Assembly (NCBI GenBank): GCA_017962145.1
Contig: JAGCVX010000009.1
Location: 62,001-126,000 of the forward strand
Direction of reading: 5' to 3'
Length of the DNA stretch: 64,000 nucleotides
Source: Clostridiales bacterium
GTDB taxonomy: Bacteria > Bacillota > Clostridia > Saccharofermentanales > Saccharofermentanaceae
In this document: one piece after another, positions 41,681 to 52,000 of the stretch
Numbering within the stretch: the first letter of the stretch is position 1
How the letters are laid out: each line of letters begins with the position of its first letter
The notes under the pieces: generated by a model
What the model was told of the DNA's origin: nothing
The model's database searches: none
Seen by the model: only the letters and a program-made list of their open reading frames with translations
Made by a program: the position numbers and the translations under genes

Positions 41681-43729
41681 TTAAGCCTCAGCCGGAGCCT
41701 CTGCAGCTTCCTCAGCCGGAGCTTCTGCCGGTGCTTCAACAGCTGCCGGAGCTTCCTCTTCTGCTTCGTCCTTCGGTTCCGGATTGATCGGAGCAACTTC
41801 CTTGATGGAGATGCTGATACGACGTGCAGCAGCGTTAACATCGAGAACTTTTGCTTCTACTTCCATACCTTCCTTCAGAACATCCTGAGGCTTGTTCAGA
41901 CGAACGTCAGAGATCTGAGATACATGGCACAGTGCGTCGAGGTTCGGCTCGAGCTCTACGAAAGCACCGAACTGGAACATACGAACGACCTTACCGCGAA
42001 CGATCGAACCAACCGGGATGCGCTCCTCGATGTTGTAGAACGGATCGTCCTCAGCCTTCTTGTAACCGAGAGAAATTCTCTTCTTCTCCGGATCAAAATC
42101 CTTAACATATACGTGAACCTGATCACCAACAGAGAGAACCTCGGACGGATGATGGATGTGATTCCAGGACAGTTCGGAAACGTGGATCAGACCGTCCACA
42201 CCACCGATGTCTACGAAAGCACCGAAATCTGTCAGGCTTCTTACGACACCGTCGTACTCCTTGTCCTTTTCGATGGAATTCCATACTTCATCAGCCTTCG
42301 CCTTACGCTCGTTGTTGAGAAGTGTTCTTCTGGAACCGGAAACTCTCAGGCGGCGCTTGTCCGGATCAAACTGTGTGATCAGGATCTCGATGCTCTTGCC
42401 CTTATAGGATTCCAGATCATTAACTGTGTTCAGTTCAAGCTGTGTTCTGTGGATGTAGATATCTACTCCGCCGTAGTTAGCGATAACGCCATCTTTTACT
42501 ACGCTTGTGATCTTAACTGTAACCGGCGTCTTATTCTCATAAGCTGCCTCGATCTCTGCTTTGTTCTTGCTGAAATCAACATGAGACTTGGAAAGAACGA
42601 TTTCTTTTCCCATATCCGTATTACGGATGCTACGTACATACACTTCTAATTCTTTGTGCTCTGCTACTGCCGCGTCGAAGTCAAAATCAGGTTCAAACTC
42701 ACTTCTCGGAATCTTGCCTTCAGACTTATCATGGACATCTACATATACGAAATCGCCATCGTAGCTCGTGATTGCTCCCTTCACTGTAGCGTTCTTTCTG
42801 AGCTGTGGAATGCTCTCAATGTAATCGCCAAAATTGATGTCGTTAGACTCTGGATTCGTGTTTACCCCGTTTTCACTCATGGTTTGGATAACCTCCCTGA
42901 TAATACTCACCGGCGTTGATGCTCCTGCAGTTACTCCGATCCGCTCGACCTTGCTCTCTTTCCACTTAGATAGCAATGGTTTCACTTCATCAGCGCTCCC
43001 CACAAGATAAGTCAGCGCACATCGATCTGAACATATGTCAAAGAGTTTCCTGGTATTGGAACTACTCTGCGACCCGATGACAACCATCACATCGGAAGAA
43101 TCAGCCAAACCTGCTGTTTCCCTTTGCCTATTTTCAGTCGTACTACATATTGTACCAAAAATTTGTTTATTTGCAATTTTTTTCTGCACGAATTCACAAA
43201 TTTTTTGAAATTCTTTATTAGAAAATGTGGTTTGGGAGACCCAGACAGAATCCGCTTCGATGTCAGGAAGTGCCTGGCATTCCTCAAGCGAAGAGATCAC
43301 GGTCGCGCCATTTCTGCACTCTCCGCAGATTCCGACAACCTCAGGATGGCCCTTCGTGCCGGTAATATATACAGGATGACCTTCTTCATCTGCTTTCTTA
43401 ACGATCTTATGGATCTTGGCAACAAACGGACATGTGCAGTCGATGATCTCGCACTTTTTCTCATTAAGTTTTCCATAGATCTCCGGCGGAACACCATGAG
43501 CGCGGATGAGGACGATACTTCCCTCTTCGATCTCATCTGTATCATGCACAAGCAGCATGCCTTTTGAAAGAAGATCACCAACGACAGTCTCGTTATGGGT
43601 GATCTCACCAAGCATATAGATCTTCTGCCCTACATGCTCTTCCGAAACCTTATAGGCAGTCGTCACGGCATTTTCCACACCAAAGCAGAAACCAGAAGAT
43701 TTAGCTTTTTCGATTATCCATCCGGCCAC
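41681..43729 (-). CDS. ispH: IspH fused to ribosomal protein S1-like domains
   Basis: A 682-aa fusion. Residues 1 to about 285 are HMBPP reductase, the last MEP-pathway step, with cluster cysteines in SGFCFGV (C15), CTCPFV and CSTTENRQ and the conserved AHGVPP. The rest has four S1 RNA-binding repeats: SYDGDFVYVDVHDKSEG, VVKDGVIANYGGVDIYI, SLTDFGAFVDIGGVDGLIHV and MFQFGAFVELEPNLDALCHV, then an Ala/Glu/Pro tail. The fusion is known in Clostridia, where it may be the only S1. The start is GTG (43727-43729), with AAGGAG 11 nt upstream. cmk precedes it by 15 nt. Confidence 0.95.
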   Translation of the reverse strand: MAGWIIEKAKSSGFCFGVENAVTTAYKVSEEHVGQKIYMLGEITHNETVVGDLLSKGMLLVHDTDEIEEGSIVLIRAHGVPPEIYGKLNEKKCEIIDCTCPFVAKIHKIVKKADEEGHPVYITGTKGHPEVVGICGECRNGATVISSLEECQALPDIEADSVWVSQTTFSNKEFQKICEFVQKKIANKQIFGTICSTTENRQRETAGLADSSDVMVVIGSQSSSNTRKLFDICSDRCALTYLVGSADEVKPLLSKWKESKVERIGVTAGASTPVSIIREVIQTMSENGVNTNPESNDINFGDYIESIPQLRKNATVKGAITSYDGDFVYVDVHDKSEGKIPRSEFEPDFDFDAAVAEHKELEVYVRSIRNTDMGKEIVLSKSHVDFSKNKAEIEAAYENKTPVTVKITSVVKDGVIANYGGVDIYIHRTQLELNTVNDLESYKGKSIEILITQFDPDKRRLRVSGSRRTLLNNERKAKADEVWNSIEKDKEYDGVVRSLTDFGAFVDIGGVDGLIHVSELSWNHIHHPSEVLSVGDQVHVYVKDFDPEKKRISLGYKKAEDDPFYNIEERIPVGSIVRGKVVRMFQFGAFVELEPNLDALCHVSQISDVRLNKPQDVLKEGMEVEAKVLDVNAAARRISISIKEVAPINPEPKDEAEEEAPAAVEAPAEAPAEEAAEAPAEA

Positions 43730-43744
43730 GATAATGAGAACTCC

Positions 43745-44410
43745 TTACTCTTTGATATAGGAAAGGAGTGTGTCGAGTGTTTCCTCGATCGAGATGCTGG
43801 TCGTATCGATCTCGATCGCATCTTCTACCTTCACAAGCGGTGAAGACGCACGAGTCGTATCCTGGTGGTCACGGTACTGGATATCACGAAGCACTTCTTC
43901 AAATGTGATGTCCGTCGCGCCTTTTTCTTTCATCTCAAGAAGTCTTCTTCTGGCGCGCTCTTCAGCGGCAGCCACGAGGAAGAACTTATATTTTGCGTTC
44001 GGGAATACTTTCGATCCGATATCTCTTCCGTCTAAAACGACATTCTTTCCTTCGGAGATCTTTCTTTGCAGATCGACCATCGCTTCTCGTACACACGGTA
44101 TCGCCGAAACGTCGGAAGCAGCGACAGATACGCCGGGAAGACGGATATCCGTGGATACATCTTTTCCATCGAGCCATACATGCTGGGAACCGTCTTCGTG
44201 CGTGATATCGATACGGATGGTCTCCATCATCTTACGGATCTTCTCTTCATCCTTTGTATCGATCTTATTATTCAGTGCGCAAAGACCGCAGGCACGGTAC
44301 ATCGCACCGGTATCGAGATAGAGGATACCGAGCTTATTGGCAACACCCTTGGCAAGTGTGGATTTTCCGGAACCGGAAGGTCCGTCGATAGCGATCTGAT
44401 AGTATTCCAT
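43745..44410 (-). CDS. cmk: Cytidylate kinase
   Basis: Phosphorylates CMP and dCMP. P-loop IDGPSGSGKSTLAKGVA at the N-terminus, then LDTGAMYRA, DGRDIGSKVFP and the lid DIQYRDHQDTTR. 221 aa, GGAGG immediately before the ATG. cmk next to ispH-rpsA (or rpsA) is a very conserved arrangement. Confidence 0.97.
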   Translation of the reverse strand: MEYYQIAIDGPSGSGKSTLAKGVANKLGILYLDTGAMYRACGLCALNNKIDTKDEEKIRKMMETIRIDITHEDGSQHVWLDGKDVSTDIRLPGVSVAASDVSAIPCVREAMVDLQRKISEGKNVVLDGRDIGSKVFPNAKYKFFLVAAAEERARRRLLEMKEKGATDITFEEVLRDIQYRDHQDTTRASSPLVKVEDAIEIDTTSISIEETLDTLLSYIKE

Positions 44411-44419
44411 AATTCCTCC

Positions 44420-44839
44420 TTAGATAGCGCGATGACCCAGGCCGATCGCGATCTCGTTAAGATGCAGAAGTCCGATACCGAAGTATACGCAAACGCTGAT
44501 ATGGTCGTTATAACGGGCGATACCGATCTTGCCGCCGACATTTAAGCCGATTGCTTTAGAAGTGATCTGGGAGATCGCCTCTCTGGCCGCACCGGCAAGT
44601 GCGCCTTCTTCGTTATGGCTGTTCGTGATGATGCCTTCTCTTTGTGCAGCCACTACGCATCTTTCGATGATCTTTGAAACGGAAGAGATGAACTCTCCGC
44701 CGAAGTCCGCTGCGGTTGCATGTATATTTTCGTTTTTCAAAGCTGCCTTCAGTTCGGCTTCTTCTTCACGTGTATTCGTAAGCGCGATCCGGATCGAAGC
44801 GGATGCTGTCAATTTGCTGCTCGCGACCAGTTCTTTCAT
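44420..44839 (-). CDS. HutP-family RNA-binding regulator
   Basis: A 139-aa protein matching the later part of HutP: VVAAQREGIITNSH, then EGALAGAAREAISQ, and the close ISVCVYFGIGLLHLNEIAIGLGH, equivalent to HutP's VSLYGTIG...GINHI. Bacillus HutP is a histidine- and Mg-dependent antiterminator of the hut operon, but Clostridia carry HutP-like genes outside hut operons and their targets are mostly unknown. It begins by a 4-nt overlap (ATGA) with the RpiR regulator and is followed by cmk. AGGAG precedes the ATG. Confidence 0.8.
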   Translation of the reverse strand: MKELVASSKLTASASIRIALTNTREEEAELKAALKNENIHATAADFGGEFISSVSKIIERCVVAAQREGIITNSHNEEGALAGAAREAISQITSKAIGLNVGGKIGIARYNDHISVCVYFGIGLLHLNEIAIGLGHRAI

Positions 44840-45768
44840 ACGTCCTGCTCCTCCTTCTCTTCGCCATCCTTGATAGCTCTGTCCTTACCTGTATCGTAGA
44901 CTTTATACTCTGCCCAAAGACGCTCAAGTGCTTCGAAAGACTCTTCGATATGGCTCTTTCTGTGCATGCCGAGCGCAACCAGAAGTGCATTGATAAGCGA
45001 AAGCGGCGCCGTCAGAGAGTCAACGAAAGACGCCATATCCGACTTGGCAAAGAGTGCCACATCGGCATATTCCGTCATCGGTGTATCCGGCTTGTCCGTG
45101 ATAACGATGACGCTTGCACCACGGGAGCGCGCATACTGCATCGACTGGATCGTTCTTGTGGAATATCTCGGGAAACTGATACCGATCATGACATCACCCG
45201 GACCGATCGGCAGGATCTGCTCAAATACTTCGTTTGAACTGTTACTGTGGATATGACGTACATCATCAAAAAGCGGCGTCATGTAAAAATGCAGGAACGA
45301 AGAAAGCGGCGATGAACTGCGAAGTCCCATAATGTAGATCTTCTTGGCATCCAGGATCGTACTTACCGCCTTGGAAAAAGCCTGCTCGTCGAGGTTTTCA
45401 TATGTATGACGGAGACTGTCGAGATCAGCCTGCATGATCGACTTTAATACCGACGCATCGTCTGTGAAACGGCTTGCGGCATTCAGTCTCTGTACCGATG
45501 TCAACTTTACTTTCAGCTCTTCCTGCAAAATCTTCTGGAAATGCGGATAACCTTCATATCCGAGTTCCATCGAAAAACGAACTACGGTCGACTCACTGAC
45601 TCCGGTCGCTTCACCGAGTTTGGCTGCCGTCATATAGGCCGCGGTCTCATAATTCGAAAGAATATAATTCGCGATCGCTTTCTGGCCTTTACTCATGCTG
45701 TCCAGGCTGTCTTGGATACGCTCCACGACACCGGAAGACATCTCCCCTTTTTTCTCTTCCAGATTCAC
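44836..45768 (-). CDS. MurR/RpiR-family transcription regulator
   Basis: A 310-aa regulator with an N-terminal helix-turn-helix of the RpiR type (MTAAKLGEATGVSESTVVRF, about 36-60) and a C-terminal SIS sugar-phosphate domain (120-260: YIMGLRSSSPLSSFLHFYM, PGDVMIGISFPRYSTRTI, VIVITDKPDTPMTEYADV). Such regulators sense phosphosugars such as N-acetylmuramate 6-phosphate. The start is GTG (45766-45768) with AAGGAG 10 nt upstream, sharing bases with the scpB stop. No sugar genes adjoin it, so its regulon is not local or is the cluster itself. Confidence 0.9.
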   Translation of the reverse strand: MNLEEKKGEMSSGVVERIQDSLDSMSKGQKAIANYILSNYETAAYMTAAKLGEATGVSESTVVRFSMELGYEGYPHFQKILQEELKVKLTSVQRLNAASRFTDDASVLKSIMQADLDSLRHTYENLDEQAFSKAVSTILDAKKIYIMGLRSSSPLSSFLHFYMTPLFDDVRHIHSNSSNEVFEQILPIGPGDVMIGISFPRYSTRTIQSMQYARSRGASVIVITDKPDTPMTEYADVALFAKSDMASFVDSLTAPLSLINALLVALGMHRKSHIEESFEALERLWAEYKVYDTGKDRAIKDGEEKEEQDV

Positions 45769-46427
45769 GTTTCTTCATCTCCTTTTTGACCATCCATCCA
45801 GCTTTCGATAGATATCTGACGGTCATCCTTATTTCCTGCCGCATCCTCCAGAGAATCCTGAAGGTCACGGATCGTCTTATACATCATGAGTTCCATCGCA
45901 GGCATCTCAGATACCGAAGAGATACCGAACTCCAGAAGGAACTCCTGTGTCGTACGGAAAAGCGCCGGTCTACCCGGTGCATCGAGGGTTCCGCATTCTT
46001 CTACAAAACCTCTCTCGATCAGTCGGTTTACGATCGAATCCGAGCTGACGCCACGGACTGCCTCGATCTGGGCACGTGTAACCGGCTGGTTATACGCGAT
46101 GACCGCGAGCGTTTCATATGTCGCCTGCGACATCGGAGGACGAGTCTTCGGCGCAAACATCTTCTCGAGAACCGGTCTCATCGACGGCTTGGTGCACATC
46201 ACGTACGAGTCATCGATCTTACGGATCAGAAGTCCGCCCCACGGATTCGTCTCATATTCTTTCATCATGCGGGTCAGTGTCTCATCGATCACTTCTTTCG
46301 GCATATCAGTGATCTCAGAAAGTCTGGAAACAGAAACCGGATCCCCATGCGCAAAAAGCACTGCCTCCAGCGCGGCCGGAAGTTCCTGTACAGTCAGTTT
46401 ATTCTCCCGTTCCATGCCATCAGTCAT
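45765..46427 (-). CDS. scpB: Segregation and condensation protein B
   Basis: Part of the SMC-ScpA-ScpB condensin. Tandem winged helices with the typical ALEAVLFAHGDPVSVSRL, SQATYETLAVIAYNQPVTRAQIEAVRGV and GRPALFRTTQEFL. I start at ATG 46425-46427 (MTDGMEREN), overlapping scpA by 8 nt, with AAGGAG 10 nt upstream. 220 aa. Confidence 0.95.
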   Translation of the reverse strand: MTDGMERENKLTVQELPAALEAVLFAHGDPVSVSRLSEITDMPKEVIDETLTRMMKEYETNPWGGLLIRKIDDSYVMCTKPSMRPVLEKMFAPKTRPPMSQATYETLAVIAYNQPVTRAQIEAVRGVSSDSIVNRLIERGFVEECGTLDAPGRPALFRTTQEFLLEFGISSVSEMPAMELMMYKTIRDLQDSLEDAAGNKDDRQISIESWMDGQKGDEET

Positions 46428-47241
46428 ATGCGGCCAGCTCCTTATTCTCCTCGGCACGATCCAGTCCGAAGCGTTCTTCATTTAGTTTATCGGTCTTCGG
46501 TTCAATCAGGATAACGTCGAAAGGATGCTCCTGTTCGGCTTTGATCTGATCACCACGAAGAAGTTCCAGAACCGCCAAAAAACCAACGATCCTGTCCATC
46601 TTCTCAACCTGATGTACGGGGAAAAGCTCGTGGAAGAAGATCTTTCCCTTCTTGATGAGCCGATCCCATACAAACCTTATTTTATCACGAATGGAGAATT
46701 TGTCTCGTTTGAGAATATGCGTGATCTTCGACGCGATATCCGCAAAACGGATCTCATTTCTCTTACATACATCTTCCACACCTTTATCGAGCGCTGAGCG
46801 GTCGATCGGTGCCGGACGGTACTCAACATCGATACCCAGATCCGAAGGAGTCTGCGGAAGACGATACATGCATTTGGAATAGTCTCTATAGCGGTCCTTC
46901 AGATCAGAAGCGAGCATCTTACATCTTCTGTATTCCAGAAGGCGCAGTACCAGTTCTTCACGAGGATCCGCCTCAGGCGTCTCGTCACTGAGATGACGGT
47001 CCGGAAGGAGCATTCTCGACTTGATATGCACCAGCGTTGCCGCCATAAGCAGAAATTCGGAAGCCACGTCCATGTCCAGGGAACTCATCTTATCCAGATA
47101 GTCCATGTACTGGTCCGTTACTTCCGAAATCGGGATATCGTAGATATCGATATCGTTTTTTTCAATCAGATGAAACAGAAGGTCCAGAGGACCTTCAAAT
47201 TTACGAAGTCGAACTTGTGGATTGTCATGCGATACCGTCAT
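46420..47241 (-). CDS. scpA: Segregation and condensation protein A
   Basis: The kleisin bridging the two SMC heads. N-terminal RLRKFEGPLDLLFHLIEKN contacts the SMC neck, and the C-terminal winged helix binds the cap of the other head. 273 aa is normal. GAGGAG lies just before the ATG and scpB overlaps its end. It follows trpS by 31 nt. Confidence 0.95.
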   Translation of the reverse strand: MTVSHDNPQVRLRKFEGPLDLLFHLIEKNDIDIYDIPISEVTDQYMDYLDKMSSLDMDVASEFLLMAATLVHIKSRMLLPDRHLSDETPEADPREELVLRLLEYRRCKMLASDLKDRYRDYSKCMYRLPQTPSDLGIDVEYRPAPIDRSALDKGVEDVCKRNEIRFADIASKITHILKRDKFSIRDKIRFVWDRLIKKGKIFFHELFPVHQVEKMDRIVGFLAVLELLRGDQIKAEQEHPFDVILIEPKTDKLNEERFGLDRAEENKELAAYD

Positions 47242-47272
47242 GATCTCTCTCCTCGTTCTTTCGCTTCTCCGA

Positions 47273-48271
47273 TTACTCGTCGAAGCCGATCTTTACAGCC
47301 TTGCGAACTTCGCGGATCGTCTCTTCTGCCTTCTTAGATGCCTTCTCGCGGCCCTTCTTAAGGATCTCGAGGAGCTTCGGCTCGTCTTCCAGCAGTGCGG
47401 TTCTCTTTTCGTAGATCGGAGTATGGAACTCGGCGATCTTTTCCTGCAGCATACGCTTGCAGGCTACGCATCCGATGCATCCGCCCTTGCACTGGCTCTC
47501 GATCTCCGGAACCTTTTCCTCGTTAAATACTTTCTGGAAAGCAAATACGGTGCAGATATCCGGGTGACCCGGGTCATCCTTACGGATACGGGCTGGATCC
47601 GTGATCATGCTCATGACCTTCTTCTTAACTTCATCCGGAGTATCTGCAAGTGCGATAGTATTACCATAGCTCTTGCTCATCTTACGTCCGTCTGTACCCG
47701 GAAGAACCTTTGCCTTTGTAAAGAGCGGCTGCGGCTCAGGCAGAACTTCTGTCTTATAGAGGAAGTTGAAACGTCTTGCCAGCTCACGAGTGATCTCGAG
47801 GTGGGCAGACTGGTCTTCACCTACCGGTACATAGTTGGCACGGTACATCAGGATATCGGCAGCCATCAGGGCCGGATAACCTAAGAAACCGTAAGTCATG
47901 ATGTCCTTTTCAGAAGACATGTTCGCGATCATATCCTTATATGTCGGGCAGCGCTCGAGCCAGGAAAGCGGAGTGTTCATGCCCAGAAGCAGGAAAAGCT
48001 CTGCATGCTGCTTGATATCAGACTGCAGGAAGATCGTTGCCTTATCCGGATCCACACCACTTGCGAGGATATCCGCCAGAAGGCCCAGCGTATTCTTACG
48101 AAGCACGTCCGTCTCCGCATAACCGGTTGTCAGGGCATGCCAGTCAGCTATAAAGAAATAGCACTCATACTGATCCTGCAGACGTACCCAGTTCTCGATC
48201 GCACCAAAATAATTGCCCAGGTGGATATTACCGGTCGGTCTTGTTCCTGATAAAACGATTTTGTTGTCCAT
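47273..48271 (-). CDS. trpS: Tryptophanyl-tRNA synthetase
   Basis: A class I synthetase of 332 aa. HIGH-type motif GNIHLGNYFGAI and KMSKS in TDGRKMSKSYGN. It has the small bacterial size. The gap to the M50 gene is only 34 nt, with no room for a T-box leader, so tryptophan-dependent control is not evident. Confidence 0.96.
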   Translation of the reverse strand: MDNKIVLSGTRPTGNIHLGNYFGAIENWVRLQDQYECYFFIADWHALTTGYAETDVLRKNTLGLLADILASGVDPDKATIFLQSDIKQHAELFLLLGMNTPLSWLERCPTYKDMIANMSSEKDIMTYGFLGYPALMAADILMYRANYVPVGEDQSAHLEITRELARRFNFLYKTEVLPEPQPLFTKAKVLPGTDGRKMSKSYGNTIALADTPDEVKKKVMSMITDPARIRKDDPGHPDICTVFAFQKVFNEEKVPEIESQCKGGCIGCVACKRMLQEKIAEFHTPIYEKRTALLEDEPKLLEILKKGREKASKKAEETIREVRKAVKIGFDE

Positions 48272-48305
48272 ACTTTTCCCTCACTATATAAAAATCTGTA
48301 TTTAC

Positions 48306-49028
48306 TTATGTTAATGCCGTGAAGATCACTGACGACAGTATATCGAAAGGCAGGCGGAACGGGAATGCCACCCAGCCGACGATCGACGACAGAAGATCAA
48401 ACCGCATAAAAGTTCCCATAAAAAGCAGAGCCAGGAATACATAATAACTGTATTTCGAGTAGGCATCAAACTTCTTTCTCTTATCCCACGGAATAAAAGT
48501 CGAGACAAAGCGGTAACCATCGAGCGGCGGAATCGGCAGAAGGTTAAATGCCATGAACATGAAGTTATATTCACGAAGATAAGTAAAGAAAAGGATCACC
48601 AGAAGCTGGAACAGTTCTCCCTTTTCCGACGAAGCCGGATTCTTAAAAAAGTACGCAGTAATAAGAGGGAGGATGAAAGATGTCACGATTCCGATCGCAT
48701 AGTTCGCCGTGACGCCGGCAAGGGCGATGAAACGCTCACATACCCATCTCTTATACTTATGCAGGTTATTCGGATTATACTGTACCGGTTTGGCCCAGCC
48801 GAATCCGACCATCAGCATCATCAGTGCACCCATCGGATCGATATGTGCGACAGGATTGAGTGTGATACGTCCCTGACTTCTCGGGGTATCATCACCCATT
48901 TTCTCCGCGACAAATGCGTGCATGAATTCATGAATGGAGAAGGTAAAACTCAGTACCATGATCAGCAGCGTAAGCTGCATAACCTTCTCCGGCATTGACG
49001 CTTCAGAACTGAAAATGCTGTATAACAT
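48306..49028 (-). CDS. Site-2 protease family (M50) membrane protein
   Basis: A 240-aa membrane protease with HEFMH at residues 33-37 and the third zinc ligand in [10 protein letters not shown], without a PDZ domain. Similar short M50 proteins (YwhC/FtsH-like context) are frequent beside scpAB in Firmicutes. The substrate is unknown. It sits between ileS (27 nt) and trpS. Confidence 0.88.
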   Translation of the reverse strand: MLYSIFSSEASMPEKVMQLTLLIMVLSFTFSIHEFMHAFVAEKMGDDTPRSQGRITLNPVAHIDPMGALMMLMVGFGWAKPVQYNPNNLHKYKRWVCERFIALAGVTANYAIGIVTSFILPLITAYFFKNPASSEKGELFQLLVILFFTYLREYNFMFMAFNLLPIPPLDGYRFVSTFIPWDKRKKFDAYSKYSYYVFLALLFMGTFMRFDLLSSIVGWVAFPFRLPFDILSSVIFTALT

Positions 49029-49055
49029 CGGTTCTACTTATCCTTCCGCAAATTC

Positions 49056-52000
49056 TCAGGCTTTCTTCAGCGAGATCGTAACCTTCTCACCGTTGATGTC
49101 CCATTCCTTGGAAGCATCATCGGTGCCCTCGGAGATCTCTGTTGCCAGAACATCCGAAGCGATGGAGTCGCTGTATTTTTCGAAGATCGCCTTCATCTTC
49201 TCATCGCAGGAATACTTCACTACGATGCGGTCTGTGATCTCGAACCCGGAGCTCTTTCTCTGATTCTGGATCTTGGAAACGATCTCACGGACATAACCTT
49301 CTTCGATCAGTTCATCCGTAAGCTTGGTATCCAGAGATACGGTAAAGCCCTTATCTGCCTGCGTGGACAGACCTTCCGGCTGAACATTTTCAACCAGCAG
49401 ATCTTCCGTCAGAAGCTCGAAGGTCTCGCCTTCTACTTCGATATTGATTCTACCGTCTTTATCGAGAGCCGCCATGGTCTCCTTACCCGGGAGAGCCGCG
49501 ATGACTTCCTTCGCAGCATTGAGCTTCGCACCGAGCTTTCTACCGAGTGTTCTCAGCTGCGGCTTGAACTTGTAATCCAGAAGCGAAGATGCATCCTTCA
49601 GGAAAGCAACTTCGTGAACATTCAGTTCTTCCTTGATGATCGTGCTGTACTCTTCCGGCAGCTCGTCTTCGCATACTGCGTAGAGCTTGGACAGAGGCTG
49701 ACGGTTCTTGAGGTTCGCAGCCTGACGGCAGGAACGGCCGAGAGCAACGATCTTCTCAACGTCATCCATATCACGCTCGAGTTCCGGCAGGATCCATTCC
49801 TTCTTGGCAACCGGATAGTCGCACATGTGGATGGACAGCGGAGCATCAGCATTTACAGAACGTACGATGTTCTGGTAGATCGACTCTGTCATGAACGGGA
49901 TAAACGGTGCAGCCAGACGGCAGAACTGCTCGAGGACAGTATAGAGCGTCATAAAGGCGTTGATCTTATCCTGAGTCATGTCCGGACCCCAGTATCTCTC
50001 ACGACCGCGGCGAACATACCAGTTGGACAGTTCGTCAACGAATGTCTCCATCAGACGGGAGGCACCGGTGATATCGTAGCCCTGCATCTTGCTATCGACA
50101 GTCTCGATCAGCGAATTCAGGCGGGACAGGATCCACTTATCCATAACGGACAGCTTCTCGTAATCCAGAGAATACTTGGTCGGATCGAACTGGTCGATCT
50201 CGGCATACATTACATAGAAAGCGTAGGTATTCCAGAGCGTACCCATAAACTTGCGCTGGATCTCATCGACGTTCGCATGGTCGAAACGGGACGGCAGCCA
50301 CGGAGCGTTGGCACTGTAGAAATACCATCTTGCCGCGTCGGCACCCTGACGGTTCAGAATATCCCACGGATCGACGACGTTACCCTTATGCTTACTCATC
50401 TTTAGACCGTCCTTATCCTGAACAAGGCCCATAACGATGACGTTCTCGAAAGGAGATCTGCCGAAAAGCTGTGTGCTGATCGCAAGAAGCGAATAGAACC
50501 AGCCACGTGTCTGGTCAAGCGCCTCAGAGATGAACTGGCACGGATAGTGCGCATCGAAGAATTCCTTATTCTCGAAAGGATAGTGGAACTGGGCAAACGG
50601 CATCGCACCGGAGTCAAACCAGCAGTCGATTACCTCAGGAACACGTGTCATCGGCTTACCGCACTTTTCGCAGGTAACGTGTACATTATCTACATAAGGC
50701 TTATGCAGCTCGATGTCATCCGGGCAGTCGGTGGAGTTCTTCTTCAGTTCTTCGATAGAACCGATGCACTGACGGTGTCCGCACTCGCACTCCCATACCG
50801 GAAGCGGTGTACCCCAGTAACGCTCACGGGAGATACCCCAGTCAACTACGTTCTCAAGGAAGTTACCCATACGGCCGTCACGGATCGTCTCCGGATACCA
50901 GGTAGCCATACGGTTGCTCTTTACAAGCGCATCCTTGACCTTTGTCATAGCGATGAACCAGGAAGATCTTGCATAGTAAATCAGCGGAGTATCGCATCTC
51001 CAGCAGAACGGATAATCATGCTCGTAAGGCATCTTCTTGAGAAGCTTGCCTTCCATGTTGAGTTTCTTGATGATCAGCGGATCGGCATCCTTTACGAAGA
51101 GACCGGCAAACTCGCCGCAGTCTTCCGGAAGTGTACCGTCTTCCTTAACCAGCTGTACGAACGGAAGATCGTTATCACGGCCGACACGGGCGTCATCTTC
51201 ACCGAAAGCCGGTGCGATATGTACGATACCGGTACCGTCGCTCATGGTTACGTAGCTGTCAGCGCATACCTTGAAAGCTTCTTTTCTGCTCTTTTCCACG
51301 CTGGATGCGGAATAAGGAAGAAGCGACTCGTACTTCTTTCCAACAAGCTCGGTACCCTGATATCTCTCGAGGATCTCATACTCGTCGAAAAGCTGCGGTA
51401 CGAGGCATCCGGCCATGTAATACATAACCTTCTTCTCTGTTCCGTCGAGGTCCTTCGGAACCGCGATCTTTACATATTCATCCGTCGGGCTGACGCAGAG
51501 AGCGACGTTTGACGGCAGTGTCCACGGAGTTGTGGTCCATGCGGCAAAGTAGGTATCCTCTTCGCCGACAGCCTTAAAGCGTACGAATACGGAATTCTCC
51601 TTTACGGCCTTATAGCCCTGAGCAACCTCGTGGCTCGACAGTGCAGTACCGCAGCGCGGGCAGTACGGAACGATCTTATGGCCCTTATAGAGCATACCCT
51701 TATCCCACATGGTCTTCAGAGCCCACCACTCGGACTCGATATAGTTATTATCGTATGTTACATAGGGGTTCTCCATGTCTGCCCAGAAACCAACGCGGTC
51801 AGACATCTGCTCCCACTCGCTCTTATATTTCCATACGGACTCTTTGCACTTTTTGATGAAAGGCTCTACGCCGTATTCCTCGATCTGAGGCTTACCGTTG
51901 ATACCGAGCATCTTCTCAACTTCCAGCTCAACCGGAAGGCCGTGTGTATCCCAGCCTGCCTTAAACTGGACATGCTCACCTTTCATAGCGTGATATCTCG

